The notes under the pieces were generated by a model. It searched no databases. It was not told the origin of the DNA and saw only the letters and a program-made list of their open reading frames with translations. A stretch of DNA of 64,000 bases. It comes from Pedobacter psychroterrae. GTDB taxonomy: Bacteria; Bacteroidota; Bacteroidia; Sphingobacteriales; Sphingobacteriaceae. The position numbers and the translations under genes are program-made. The DNA lies in the NCBI RefSeq assembly GCF_004331695.1, contig NZ_SJSL01000001.1, positions 434,001-498,000 of the forward strand, written 5' to 3'. This document shows, piece by piece, positions 36,082 through 45,150 of the stretch (position 1 is its first letter; each line of letters begins with the position of its first letter).

Positions 36082-36648
36082 CTATTGTAAGTCAAAGACG
36101 TTATCTTCCAGCTCTTTAAACCATGCTGCGCCATATTTTCTGATTAAAGGTCCTTTCAAAAACTGATAAACAGGGACTTTTAACTCCCGGCCAAAGGAGC
36201 AGGCATCATGGCAGATATGCCATCTGTCGTAATTTAACACCTCAAATTCGGGATATTGTGTTACCCTAATAGGATACAGATGGCATGAAATAGGCTTCTG
36301 CCAGTCTATCAAACCCTGCTCATATCCTTTTTCTATTCCGCATTTTGTGATGCCATTCTCAAAGGTTACATAAGCACATTCTTTATTCCCGTCCACACAT
36401 GGGGTGGTCAGATCTCCGTCCAAATCTACCACTGAAGTTCCCTGGGCCTCTATCGCAGCAATCCCTTTAGCTTCCAGAAGATGCTGGATTTTTGGATAGA
36501 TATCCGCTAGTATTGCCGTTTCGGCAACTTCAAGAGGCGCACCTGCATCTCCCTCTACGCAACAGATTCCTTTGCATTTATTGAGGTTACAAACAAAACT
36601 CTCACTAATCAGATCTTCATGCACCAACGTGTTTTGTACTTCTATCAT
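36082..36648 (-). CDS. DUF3109 family cysteine-rich protein
   Basis: A 188-residue cytosolic protein of the DUF3109 family. It is rich in conserved cysteines: NKCKGICCVEG near residues 23-34, TPCVDGNKECAYV in the middle, SCHLYPIRV and CHDACSFG towards the C-terminus. The pattern resembles YkgJ-type zinc or iron-sulfur chelating domains. The function is not known. It follows the DUF3108 gene after 33 bases and is the last gene of a three-gene run (DUF2480, DUF3108, DUF3109). Confidence 0.85.
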   Translation of the reverse strand: MIEVQNTLVHEDLISESFVCNLNKCKGICCVEGDAGAPLEVAETAILADIYPKIQHLLEAKGIAAIEAQGTSVVDLDGDLTTPCVDGNKECAYVTFENGITKCGIEKGYEQGLIDWQKPISCHLYPIRVTQYPEFEVLNYDRWHICHDACSFGRELKVPVYQFLKGPLIRKYGAAWFKELEDNVFDLQ

Positions 36649-36681
36649 GCTTTAATATTTTCAGTGATAAGTGATCACCTG

Positions 36682-37455
36682 TTATTGAACCACAGCCAAA
36701 GGGTACTTCAGTCCACTGGCCGATGCTATTTCCATTACCACTGATCCCACCAGGATCTCTACTTCTGCCTTTACGGGCACCCTGTTTCCATCGTCTGTAA
36801 CCCAAAGATACAATTTACTGTCTTTACGAAAAATTCTTCCCGGCTTTATAGAAGGGCTAAATTTCAAACACCGGATCTTCCCGAGCTTTGTCTTGATTAC
36901 CTCTCTCCCTATGTATTGTATTTGTAGCTGGCTAACCTCATCTCCCAGGAAGTAATTCAATTTAACAAAATCACCACTTTTCATTTTGGAAACATCAAGG
37001 CTCCTGGCAAAATAGTAAGAGGAAACAAGATCAAATGTTTGTGTAGTTGGTGTATTGAAAGTACCTTTTGTACCGGTAACTTTTTTTTCATCCTGACTAA
37101 ACCTGGCCTTGTCCTGTCTTTTGTAACCACCTTCTCGTATGTTCTCCTGGTAAAAGTATGGCTTTAAATCACCTCTGTCTATATAAGAATCATAATGATC
37201 CCGTATTTTATAAAAAATATCAAACGTTCCCGATGTAGCCCCATCCACACTCAATCTGTAAGTTGGTTTACCATCAAATTTAAGATCAGAATCCAGCACC
37301 CGCAACGTTCCTTCTGCCGCCGTGATAAAACCATACTTTAACTTATATTTCAACACTTCACCTATCTGAAAAACAGGATCTTTCACAAAAGGCAATTCCT
37401 GGGCTGTTACTTTTAAGCTTAGGGATACCATAATAAACAACAATATCTTTCTCAT
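36682..37455 (-). CDS. DUF3108 domain exported protein
   Basis: A 257-residue periplasmic protein with signal MRKILLFIMVSLSLKVTAQ, starting at the ATG at 37455; a TTG nine codons upstream is less likely. The DUF3108 domain covers most of the mature part and is predicted beta-rich (GEVLKYKLKYGFITAAEGTLRV near its start and LYLWVTDDGNRVPVKAEVEILVG near the end). It is thought to have a lipocalin-like or LolA-like cradle shape, but no ligand is established. It lies between the DUF2480 and DUF3109 genes. Confidence 0.82.
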   Translation of the reverse strand: MRKILLFIMVSLSLKVTAQELPFVKDPVFQIGEVLKYKLKYGFITAAEGTLRVLDSDLKFDGKPTYRLSVDGATSGTFDIFYKIRDHYDSYIDRGDLKPYFYQENIREGGYKRQDKARFSQDEKKVTGTKGTFNTPTTQTFDLVSSYYFARSLDVSKMKSGDFVKLNYFLGDEVSQLQIQYIGREVIKTKLGKIRCLKFSPSIKPGRIFRKDSKLYLWVTDDGNRVPVKAEVEILVGSVVMEIASASGLKYPLAVVQ

Positions 37456-37485
37456 ACCCAAGCTAAACAAAAAACAATCCAAAAA

Positions 37486-38001
37486 TTAATCTTTACGCTT
37501 GTAGATAGGTACGGTTGAGCAGGGCTCACCATACATAATGCTTTTCACCACAGGAGTAAGCAGATTCGTTATTTCTACATAAGCAGCTACCGGCAACTCA
37601 ATATCGGCACATCCCTTGACCACTACACGTTCCCCTGCAAAAGCATCCAAATCTATTTTAGCGAGCGCCTTGGTAAAAAGAACCGCTTCTAATATTTCCA
37701 GACTACCGAATACTACCTCATTGGCGAAGGGTTTCATTTTATTGGCAAGCAGCATATAGGCCCAGGTCGGAACGATTGCATCTGCACTGCAGATGATTGC
37801 TACATTCTTACCCGAGTAAACCGACCAGTCATTATTTTTAATAAATTCCCTGAAATCCTTTTCTCTTAGCATCAGGCCATGAAAAAGATTATCCTTAATA
37901 TCATATACTACCCTTTCACCCTGGTGCAGGTACTCCTCGAGATTAAAAGTAATTAATCCACTTGCAGCTACCTTATTAACGAAATTTTCCTGTATATCCA
38001 T
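37486..38001 (-). CDS. DUF2480 family protein
   Basis: A 171-residue soluble protein with no signal or membrane segment, recognisable as DUF2480, a Bacteroidota family. The N-terminal VASGLITFNLEEY and the C-terminal GCADIELPVAAYVEITN are characteristic. The function is unknown; in several genomes it is placed near iron-sulfur cluster genes, which are absent here. It begins just below the terminator of the foldase gene upstream and probably shares a transcript with DUF3108 and DUF3109. Confidence 0.82.
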   Translation of the reverse strand: MDIQENFVNKVAASGLITFNLEEYLHQGERVVYDIKDNLFHGLMLREKDFREFIKNNDWSVYSGKNVAIICSADAIVPTWAYMLLANKMKPFANEVVFGSLEILEAVLFTKALAKIDLDAFAGERVVVKGCADIELPVAAYVEITNLLTPVVKSIMYGEPCSTVPIYKRKD

Positions 38002-38008
38002 AGCGTAT

Positions 38009-38047
38009 AAAAAAAAGAAGCCGTCCCGGCTTTACGTCGGGACGGCT
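38009..38047 (-). terminator. Rho-independent terminator of the PpiD-like foldase gene
   Basis: On the minus strand a ten-base-pair stem (38038-38047 with 38019-38028) with a nine-base loop is followed by CTTCTTTTTTTTATA. It lies about 20 bases beyond the stop of the gene at 38068. Confidence 0.8.
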
Positions 38048-38067
38048 ACAAAATTACGTAAATAAGA

Positions 38068-40164
38068 TTAATAGAATTTCACCCTATTGTCTTTTATCTT
38101 GCTTTTATCCTGTAATGCCTGGAATGCCGCGCCTAAAGAACGCTGTCCCGCACCCTGCATCATCGTTTCCTTTTGTTTGTACGTGTTGGCAAGAGGAGCA
38201 GGGTTAGTAAACCCTTCAACTACAAACGCATACACACCACGATCACCTGCTACAGATTTAGATAGTTTCCCTGGTTGTGACCCAAAAACAGCACCTATTA
38301 GTATATTTTCCTGGCCAGCTCCTGGAATAACCGGGTTCGCAAATACAATATTTGGAACCGGAGTTGCGGTTTTGTTTAATTTTTGAGCTACCTGGTCTAT
38401 GCTGTTTGAGCCACTCAATGCTTTATCCATTTTTTCTTTAAGGATTTTAGCTTTCGCTGCATTGAGCACCATCGGCTCAATCTCCTTTTTAACTGCATCA
38501 AGAGGCAATGCTCCCTTAGGCCTGATATCAGTTAGGCGAGCTATTACAAACGCATTGTCCATTTGGTAAACTTGTTCAAGCACATCACCTTTATCAGCTG
38601 CATAAGCATCACGGATCAGTTGGCGCGGATTATCCAACCCAGGTGCAAAACCTTGTGTAGGAGTCACCTTATCAGCTACACCAACAGTATATCCTTTCTT
38701 CTGAGCAAGTTCAGCAAAGTTATTTTCTTTTACTTCATTAAGAAAGCTACTTGCTTTTTTGTAAGCAGCATCTTTAGTTTTATTACTGGATAGTAAGCTC
38801 TTTTCTATATAAGCCAATTTAGCTACTTTAGAAGATCCAATTTGCTTTTCTATTCTTATGAGGTGAACACCAAATTGCGTAGTGACAATTTTAAGGTCAC
38901 CGGTATTGCCACTGAATACTGCGTTGTCAAATTCAGGAACCATCGTTCCAGGAGTAAAGGTTCCAAGATCGCCGCCCTTATCTTTTGATCCATCTACACT
39001 ATATTCAGTTGCTAAAGTAGCAAAGCTGGCTCCGTTTTGAACCAATGTTTTTAACGAATCAATCAGTTTAAGTGCTCTATCAGCACCTCCCAGTTTACTA
39101 GGATCAAGTAAGATATGGCTGGCCTTTACTGAATCCGGAGAGAAACGCGTAGCTACCACTTTCACAAGTTTATAAGAATTGCCAGAGAATACGGGACCAT
39201 AAAAACTACCTGCAGGCAGATTAAACACAACAGAATCTACTGCAGGATCTAATTTACCTTTAGCTACAAAGCTGTATGGAACTTTTACATCTGAATTTAC
39301 GGCAGCGAACAAAGAATCATTTGCTGCAGTCCTGAAATCAGCGGCAAGTTTTTCAACCTGAGCTTTAACTGCTATTGAATCTTCTTTTGTCGGACTTACA
39401 CTAAATGCAACGTATTCGAATGAACGTGTCTCAGTTGGATTTTCAAAACGCTTTTTATTCTCATTATAATAGTCTGAATAATCAGACTCCGTCAATTTCA
39501 CATTTGCATCTGGAATGGAGGTATAATCCAATCCTGTATATTTAAAGTTTGCAAGTTTATTGCGATTCTGGTATTCATCATTTGCTTCCAAAGTAGTTAC
39601 ATACACAGAATTGCTGATCAGCTTGGCGTATTTCTGTTGCAAAGTCTGTTTTTCAATCTCCTCTTCAAGGGCATCCAGCTGTTTCTTCATGTTAGGATCC
39701 TTCGCTCCCTGTTTAAAAACATTGATCACCTGTGCGCGGTCTACCTGACCTGTTTGAGGATTACCGAAGTATTGTACAATTAAAGGGCTTGGTTTTGACC
39801 CCTGGATTAAATCCCATAATTCAGTAGCAGAAACAGACAAACCAAGACGGTTGAACTCTTTCCCTAACAGAATACTGGCAATTTCTCCCTGCCAAACATT
39901 ATCCACAGCCATAGCATGCATCTGTGGGTTGTCAGCACCACCATATTGTTGTTTAAACTGAGCTAAGCTTTGCTCAACTTTAGCTCCAAATTGCTCGACA
40001 TCAATGTCTTCACCATCCACAGATCCCACAACTCTTTGAGATTCAGCCCAAAATGGCTTACCCACGTTAATTGCATCACCAACCAAAAATGCAACAATTG
40101 CAAAACCGATGGCCCCTATCAGAATGTAGCCTGCGCGATTCCGCAAAAATGTCATTAATCCCAT
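38068..40164 (-). CDS. SurA/PpiD-like periplasmic peptidyl-prolyl isomerase
   Basis: A 698-residue membrane-anchored foldase. A single N-terminal helix (about 12-30, GYILIGAIGFAIVAFLVGDAI) anchors it in the inner membrane. The SurA-N-like chaperone region covers about 35-240. A parvulin PPIase domain is at about 345-440 (SHILLDPSKLGGADRALKLIDSL, then GGDLGTFTPGTMVPEFDNAVF), and a second, degenerate parvulin-like repeat follows. The plan matches PpiD. It helps outer membrane and exported proteins fold as they leave the translocon. It is followed by a terminator and preceded by lptC, in an envelope-biogenesis region. Confidence 0.92.
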   Translation of the reverse strand: MGLMTFLRNRAGYILIGAIGFAIVAFLVGDAINVGKPFWAESQRVVGSVDGEDIDVEQFGAKVEQSLAQFKQQYGGADNPQMHAMAVDNVWQGEIASILLGKEFNRLGLSVSATELWDLIQGSKPSPLIVQYFGNPQTGQVDRAQVINVFKQGAKDPNMKKQLDALEEEIEKQTLQQKYAKLISNSVYVTTLEANDEYQNRNKLANFKYTGLDYTSIPDANVKLTESDYSDYYNENKKRFENPTETRSFEYVAFSVSPTKEDSIAVKAQVEKLAADFRTAANDSLFAAVNSDVKVPYSFVAKGKLDPAVDSVVFNLPAGSFYGPVFSGNSYKLVKVVATRFSPDSVKASHILLDPSKLGGADRALKLIDSLKTLVQNGASFATLATEYSVDGSKDKGGDLGTFTPGTMVPEFDNAVFSGNTGDLKIVTTQFGVHLIRIEKQIGSSKVAKLAYIEKSLLSSNKTKDAAYKKASSFLNEVKENNFAELAQKKGYTVGVADKVTPTQGFAPGLDNPRQLIRDAYAADKGDVLEQVYQMDNAFVIARLTDIRPKGALPLDAVKKEIEPMVLNAAKAKILKEKMDKALSGSNSIDQVAQKLNKTATPVPNIVFANPVIPGAGQENILIGAVFGSQPGKLSKSVAGDRGVYAFVVEGFTNPAPLANTYKQKETMMQGAGQRSLGAAFQALQDKSKIKDNRVKFY

Positions 40165-40291
40165 AATATTCTTATTTATAATTTTTTTTAAGAGGGCGCA
40201 AGATACAACTTTTGCTAAAAAAAGAAAATATTAAATTGTATTTGAATAAGTATTTAAAAATTAGGGCAATAAGGATGTTAAATATGATAGA

Positions 40292-40861
40292 TTATTGCCC
40301 AAAATTATTAGGCACATAGGTCTCGCCCGACCCATTCACCCAGTTAATCACACTAAAATCTTCAGTAGCGCTAAAGTCCACTGCATTCAATACCGTTCCA
40401 TCTGGCTTTGTAACCACGCCTTTGGGAGAAAAAAACATCCTTTTATTCTGGTCCCAGACCAATTCCTCTGTATTGAAGGTCAGCGTCTCATTTACCACAA
40501 CAACATTCTTCTTAAAGGTAGCTATCTTTTCAGTATCTCTCATTATCGCATAGTCAGAAGTAATAGAGCCCTTTATCTTTGTAAATTCATCGATGAAATT
40601 GATTTTGATGCCCTTTGGCATCTCCTGATACCCCCCACCGTTAGCCGGCATTACCTTATCGAGTATAGGGGCAAAACCCTGCGCTTTTACTTTTGCTGAA
40701 TCACTGTAAATAATATCTACATTTTTGGTCCTGTCGCGGTTTAAAATACTCTTGTCTGACAGTTTTGCTGCCGTTTTTAAATCATCATCACCACAGGAAC
40801 TAAGGCTGAGCTGCAATAAGCACAGTACAAAACACAGATATGTCAGGCCCCGGCCTTTCAT
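40292..40861 (-). CDS. lptC: LPS export ABC transporter periplasmic protein LptC
   Basis: A 189-residue lipoprotein-like protein. The N-terminal segment GRGLTYLCFVLCLLQLSLSSC ends in a possible lipobox, whereas E. coli LptC keeps its helix as an anchor. The body is a beta-jellyroll of LptC type: SAKVKAQGFAPIL, GYQEMPKGIKINF, and the repeated strands ending VDFSATEDFSVINWV. LptC passes lipopolysaccharide from the LptB2FG extractor to LptA. It overlaps the upstream outer membrane barrel gene by one base (TAATG) and lies 127 bases before the PpiD-like gene. Confidence 0.85.
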   Translation of the reverse strand: MKGRGLTYLCFVLCLLQLSLSSCGDDDLKTAAKLSDKSILNRDRTKNVDIIYSDSAKVKAQGFAPILDKVMPANGGGYQEMPKGIKINFIDEFTKIKGSITSDYAIMRDTEKIATFKKNVVVVNETLTFNTEELVWDQNKRMFFSPKGVVTKPDGTVLNAVDFSATEDFSVINWVNGSGETYVPNNFGQ

Positions 40862-42159
40862 TAATCCAGTTTAAACCTTCTAAACCAAGTGTCATTGAGC
40901 GTAAATCCAAGGTGCAGATTAATGTAATTCTCCTGTATAAGCCCATTAGTAATCATCCCGCGTCGCCCAAGTTCTGTAGTAAGGTTTAGCTTATAGAAAG
41001 AAAACCTGCTTGTTTGCGCCAGTGGGAATCCAAATCCAAATGTGATAGCCATTTGTTTGATATCCTGATCATTCATCCTGATATAAGTTTTATCATATTG
41101 AAATCCGACCCGGTAATCAACTCTTTTAAAATAATTCCCTAAGGAGGTGATATCAGGTGTAATCTGCGCACCTGCAGAAAAACCCCAGCTATCTTCCAGT
41201 CCCTGATTTACAGCATCGATGCTTAATTCAGACCATTTACCCATTCTGTAGTCAGCCCCAAGCAGCCAATTATTATCCTTTTGAATAGTAATTCCAAAAT
41301 TATGGATCAAGGGTAGTTTCAATTTGGAAGCATTATTTTCCACCAACTGAAGTGTATCAAATGCAGCCTGCTCTTCTCCCAGGTCCGATCTTAGATATTG
41401 TGTTAGTAAAAAGGTCCTTTTGGTATTTATTTTAGAAGGTGAGGAGCCTGAATATCCTAAAGTAATACGCTTTTTGCTGGACAATGGAATCTCATACTGT
41501 GCACCATAAGAGAAGCTCAACCCACCAACACTATTTTTAGTTTGTCTGCGGTTATTAATTGAAGGGGCGCTCTGGATTTCGATTGAGCCATTCTCTTGTA
41601 AGTTACCAAACAGGTATTCGATATTTGCACCGAACCTAAAATAGTCTCCTATTTGTTGCCCAAAGCCAACATAAGCTTTTGTCAGCCCACCCTCTCCACT
41701 ATATAATGCATTATAAGTATTGCTATCTGTAGCATTATATTTTTCATTTACTGAATACTCATAGCCAAGTTCTGAATAAGGGAGTATCCCTATACTTAGT
41801 GCTGATTTGTTTTTCACCAAAGGAAATGCCATAGCAACATGACTCAGGGTTGAATTAAAACTGGTTTCTTTTCCGTTTCCATTCCTCAGTTGAGTAAAAC
41901 CTCCGGATGCCCCCATATCTAATGTGGTCAAGTCGATACTTGCATAAGAAGCCGGGTTTTGTATATTGATAGTACTGTAGCCGTTTGGTTTAAACACTGC
42001 AGTCGACACGCCGCCCATCGCCCTGAACTGCGGAAGCAGCGAACCCTTAATATTGCCTAACCCATATCTGGAATAGGGAGACTGTACAGTAACCTGTGCC
42101 TGAACAGAAATACCACCGAGCAATACAAATACTGCTATATATTTAATTTTTTTGAACAT
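40861..42159 (-). CDS. Outer membrane beta-barrel protein of unknown function (FadL-like plan)
   Basis: A 432-residue exported barrel with the signal MFKKIKYIAVFVLLGGISVQAQ; an ATG seven codons upstream (42180) is also possible. The mature start SPYSRYGLGNI and RAMGGVSTAVF, then NPASYASIDLTTLDMGASGG, resemble FadL/PorV-type barrels in which an N-terminal plug precedes 14 strands. The final strands are aromatic. The gene overlaps coaX upstream and lptC downstream, so it is locked into one operon with LPS transport. It may help move a hydrophobic compound across or within the outer membrane. No specific role is known to me. Confidence 0.7.
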   Translation of the reverse strand: MFKKIKYIAVFVLLGGISVQAQVTVQSPYSRYGLGNIKGSLLPQFRAMGGVSTAVFKPNGYSTINIQNPASYASIDLTTLDMGASGGFTQLRNGNGKETSFNSTLSHVAMAFPLVKNKSALSIGILPYSELGYEYSVNEKYNATDSNTYNALYSGEGGLTKAYVGFGQQIGDYFRFGANIEYLFGNLQENGSIEIQSAPSINNRRQTKNSVGGLSFSYGAQYEIPLSSKKRITLGYSGSSPSKINTKRTFLLTQYLRSDLGEEQAAFDTLQLVENNASKLKLPLIHNFGITIQKDNNWLLGADYRMGKWSELSIDAVNQGLEDSWGFSAGAQITPDITSLGNYFKRVDYRVGFQYDKTYIRMNDQDIKQMAITFGFGFPLAQTSRFSFYKLNLTTELGRRGMITNGLIQENYINLHLGFTLNDTWFRRFKLD

Positions 42160-42898
42160 ATTCAAATGCAATGACTTCATTTAATCCTTTTAATACCAAG
42201 TATGGATCGTGTATAATTTGAGGCGCAAAGATGCTGTTTTTTAATTGTTCCAGCAAAAAAGCAGCGTCACCACCCGTAATCAACACGGTAACATCCTTAT
42301 TTTCTTTATTCTGTAGTGCTATAAAGCCCTCAACTTCATTAATTATACCTTGTAACACCCCATTTTTAATAGCCGATATTGTATCTGTACCTTTTGGGAT
42401 CTCTATATCCGTTTTGTTCCATTCTACCAAAGGCAACCTTCTTGTAAAATGATGAAGGGCTTCAAAACGCATGTGCAGGCCCAAACTAATACTACCGCCA
42501 AAATAGGCACTCTGTCCAGTCAGCAAATCGTATGTTATACAGGTTCCGGCATCTATAATAAAGCATCTTTTCCCTGGATAACATTGATGTGCGGCGATAA
42601 TTTTAGCCCATCTATCCAGCCCCAGTGTGTCAGGGGATACATAGTGATTTTTTATTCCGGTATTAACATCAGTTGAGAATGGAAAATAATCAGTATGAGC
42701 TCTTAGTACGTCAATTACCTCTTCCTGTTCTCTGCCAACACTAGATATTGTTGAATTATTGATTGAATATAGGTTGATCAAATCAATAAGAGCATCAGCT
42801 GTAATATACTTTAAGCTTTGGTTTGCAATTAACTCCCTGTCATTAAAAATTCCCAGTTTGCTATTTGTATTACCTATGTCTATCACAAGATTATGCAT
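42143..42898 (-). CDS. coaX: Type III pantothenate kinase
   Basis: A 251-residue kinase of the acetate/sugar kinase-Hsp70-actin fold that phosphorylates pantothenate in the first step of coenzyme A synthesis. The phosphate-1 motif VIDIGNTNSKLGIF is at the N-terminus, and DAGTCITYDL (about 120-130) supplies the substrate-binding aspartate. GGSISLGLHMRFEALHHFT and the adenosine motif TGGDA follow. I take the ATG at 42898; the frame reaches a TTG nine bases further up. A strong promoter lies immediately upstream. It starts the operon that also contains the barrel protein and lptC. Confidence 0.93.
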   Translation of the reverse strand: MHNLVIDIGNTNSKLGIFNDRELIANQSLKYITADALIDLINLYSINNSTISSVGREQEEVIDVLRAHTDYFPFSTDVNTGIKNHYVSPDTLGLDRWAKIIAAHQCYPGKRCFIIDAGTCITYDLLTGQSAYFGGSISLGLHMRFEALHHFTRRLPLVEWNKTDIEIPKGTDTISAIKNGVLQGIINEVEGFIALQNKENKDVTVLITGGDAAFLLEQLKNSIFAPQIIHDPYLVLKGLNEVIAFEYVQKN

Positions 42899-42918
42899 CT
42901 TCTCCAAACTTCATGGCA

Positions 42919-42947
42919 CAAAGCTATTAATCTTTAGCAAGTTTCAA
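42919..42947 (-). promoter_or_regulatory. Promoter of the coaX-barrel-lptC operon
   Basis: On the minus strand TTG at 42947-42945, an 18-base spacer and TAGCTTTG at 42926-42919 fit the Bacteroidota consensus exactly. Transcription would begin near 42912, about 14 bases before the coaX ATG, which also argues for that start codon. Confidence 0.65.
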
Positions 42948-42969
42948 GGGGTGAAATTGTTAAAAAAGG

Positions 42970-43950
42970 TTAAACAAACAAAAAGTACTGTATGGCAAAA
43001 ACGAATGCCAGAAACAGACTTTCATAAAACCATCTCTTTTTAGCATTTGAAAAGTAATAGGCGAGCATCACCGATCCCGGCGGAACACACAAAAGGAAAT
43101 GATACAATCTGAAGTCAGGCTTGGTATAAAACCCAATAATGCAAATGATAAACATAATGAACAGCATTTGAAATGCTTTCCTGGTACTTATAAAACTTCT
43201 GAAAAAGTTTTCGCGCAGTTGCAGCGCGGCCAGCACCATTATCAACAAGACAGGAATTAACACCAGATAATCATTATAATTGATCTTAAAAGTTGATGGA
43301 AACTTATTCGCCAGTGGCACCCAGATCTTATAAAACACCAAAAGATGATCATTCCAATAATAATAAACGGCCACAAAAAAGAAAATAATCAAAAAGCCCA
43401 CCAGACCTGAAATCCATTCTCTCCAGTTAAATGATCTGTATAGCAACAGTGAAAACCAAAGCATCGTTAACATCACGATAAAAGGAAAATAGATGAGCGT
43501 TCCTATTGCTATGATCATTCCAATATCAAACATGACCATAACGGCATTCTGAGATTTCCCTATTTTCAAGAATTTATCCATTATCCAGATAAGCAGGAAA
43601 TTGCAAATTAGGGTAGGGCTCAATATCATAAAGGGCATAAACAAACTCGCCGAGGTAATAAAAAGCAATGCCGGCAAAAATCCGGACTTATTCAGTAGGC
43701 CATGATTGTTAACGACCCGGTTAAATAAAATGGCCTGTATATAGACAATAACACCGGCAATAAACACATTCCCTTCTGGTGAAAATGTATCCTGAAGAGG
43801 CATCTGAATCAGAAACTTAGCGTAGGGCTCTAAAAATTCAAATTGTAGTGTCGCCGGGAGATCCGCAAACAGGGCCATTCGCATTATAAAAGTATACGCG
43901 AACAGAATAAGCAGGTTTATTGGATTTAAATTTCTGAATTGATTGATCAT
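42970..43950 (-). CDS. DUF6427 family integral membrane protein
   Basis: A 326-residue polytopic membrane protein with roughly nine hydrophobic segments. The ATG at 43950 gives the family's N-terminus (MINQFRNLNPINLLILF); a TTG 18 bases upstream is unlikely. Conserved features are the early RMALFADLP and the segment WFSLLLYRSFNWREWISGLVG in the middle. The family is found in Bacteroidota and its function is not established. It is often placed near glycosyltransferases, and here it directly follows one (29 bases). A role in envelope lipid or glycan handling is possible. Confidence 0.75.
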   Translation of the reverse strand: MINQFRNLNPINLLILFAYTFIMRMALFADLPATLQFEFLEPYAKFLIQMPLQDTFSPEGNVFIAGVIVYIQAILFNRVVNNHGLLNKSGFLPALLFITSASLFMPFMILSPTLICNFLLIWIMDKFLKIGKSQNAVMVMFDIGMIIAIGTLIYFPFIVMLTMLWFSLLLYRSFNWREWISGLVGFLIIFFFVAVYYYWNDHLLVFYKIWVPLANKFPSTFKINYNDYLVLIPVLLIMVLAALQLRENFFRSFISTRKAFQMLFIMFIICIIGFYTKPDFRLYHFLLCVPPGSVMLAYYFSNAKKRWFYESLFLAFVFAIQYFLFV

Positions 43951-43979
43951 GCCTGTTTCCAAAGGCAAAGTAAAGCAAA

Positions 43980-44966
43980 TTATCTGGCAAACTTGTTGAC
44001 AACTTTATCAATTACCGCAGCGGTCTCATCGGGGAAAAAGAACCTGTGCTCCTGGCTACTTTCTACCCAGTTTTTTATAACCGGAAGCCAATTCTTATTG
44101 CTGCCCCAAATTACCGGCAGGCCAAATTGTTTAAGTGCGTAAGCATTACATTGCTGTTCATACTGAAACTTCATAGGAGCTACCAGGAGTTTTTTACCCA
44201 TATATAGTGCTTCTGATGGCCCTTCAAAACCTCCTCCTGTAAATAATCCCTCGCAGGAAGCTAAACTCCGGTTAAAAAGTTCATTGTTTACCGGTTGCAC
44301 ATTTACATTCCCGTCCGAATAACTTAGCCTTGTATGTTTTGAAAAAACGTCCCAGTGAACGTTTGGAATCTGTTTCAGTAAAGGTACAAGAAACTGATCA
44401 TCTATGGCAGGAAGATAAACCGTATAGTGCCCCAGATTCGACACAATCATGTTCCTGATCTCTGCACGTATTACAGGCGTATAGATAAAATCATCATACC
44501 TGTCAAAATGAAAGCCTATATAATGGGTTGCCGGGGCATAATATTTCATTACCAACTGTGCCCAGTCTATACTTTTTGGCTTAGGTACCTTTGAAGACTG
44601 AAAGGATGCCTGATGGCTGAGGCCTATACTTTCTATCCTTTGTCTTTTACAAGCCCAGGCAGTTACCGGCTCAAAATCGTTCAGGATTAAATTATAGGTT
44701 TTTAAGGGGATTCTGCTCATATCCTTCACAAACCGGAACAGATCCATGTCTTTCCAGGTTTGTAAATGATCTACCCCTCCCTTTTTACCAAAAATAAAAC
44801 TGAAGCCATGCATCTGGTATTTAACTTCCTGGGTTAGTTTAACGTCGGCTTGAGTACCACTGATCAGCAAATCGACCTCTCCATACTGCTGAAGGAGCGG
44901 CACAATTTCCCTTGCCCGGCTAATATGTCCGTTACCAGTACCCTGAATGGCGTATAAAATCTTCAT
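43980..44966 (-). CDS. Glycosyltransferase family protein (GT-B fold, MurG/MJ1255-like)
   Basis: A 328-residue GT-B type glycosyltransferase-like protein. The N-terminal loop QGTGNGHISRARE matches the G-x-G-H nucleotide/lipid-acceptor loop of MurG relatives. The C-terminal half has the donor-site region SCEGLFTGGGFEGPSEALYMGKK. It is related to the MJ1255/VC2487 group, whose acceptors are unknown. It is preceded by a possible 30-residue membrane peptide and followed by the DUF6427 membrane protein, so the three may work together at the inner membrane. Confidence 0.75.
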   Translation of the reverse strand: MKILYAIQGTGNGHISRAREIVPLLQQYGEVDLLISGTQADVKLTQEVKYQMHGFSFIFGKKGGVDHLQTWKDMDLFRFVKDMSRIPLKTYNLILNDFEPVTAWACKRQRIESIGLSHQASFQSSKVPKPKSIDWAQLVMKYYAPATHYIGFHFDRYDDFIYTPVIRAEIRNMIVSNLGHYTVYLPAIDDQFLVPLLKQIPNVHWDVFSKHTRLSYSDGNVNVQPVNNELFNRSLASCEGLFTGGGFEGPSEALYMGKKLLVAPMKFQYEQQCNAYALKQFGLPVIWGSNKNWLPVIKNWVESSQEHRFFFPDETAAVIDKVVNKFAR

Positions 44967-44988
44967 CCGTTCAAATATCTATAATATT

Positions 44989-45081
44989 TTATAGATCATC
45001 CTCATCCATTGTCAGTTCATAGGGACCAAAGAACAAAATAACCAAAGCAAGTATACAAATACCAAGGAATATTTCCGGCAT
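44989..45081 (-). CDS. Possible 30-residue single-span membrane peptide
   Basis: An ATG at 45081 opens a 30-codon frame ending in TAA at 44989. The peptide has a hydrophobic core (IFLGICILALVILFFG, about residues 4-19) followed by a short acidic tail (MDEDDL). This one-helix plus charged-tail plan is typical of bacterial membrane microproteins. It lies 22 bases upstream of the glycosyltransferase gene on the same strand, as expected for a leader gene in that operon. I do not recognise a family. It could be fortuitous, but the composition is far from random for such an AT-rich stretch. Confidence 0.5.
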   Translation of the reverse strand: MPEIFLGICILALVILFFGPYELTMDEDDL

Positions 45082-45150
45082 AAAAAATTCATTTATTATA
45101 CAAAGCTTCAAATCAAATATTACTAAGGCATTAACCTGATGTTATAAAAT

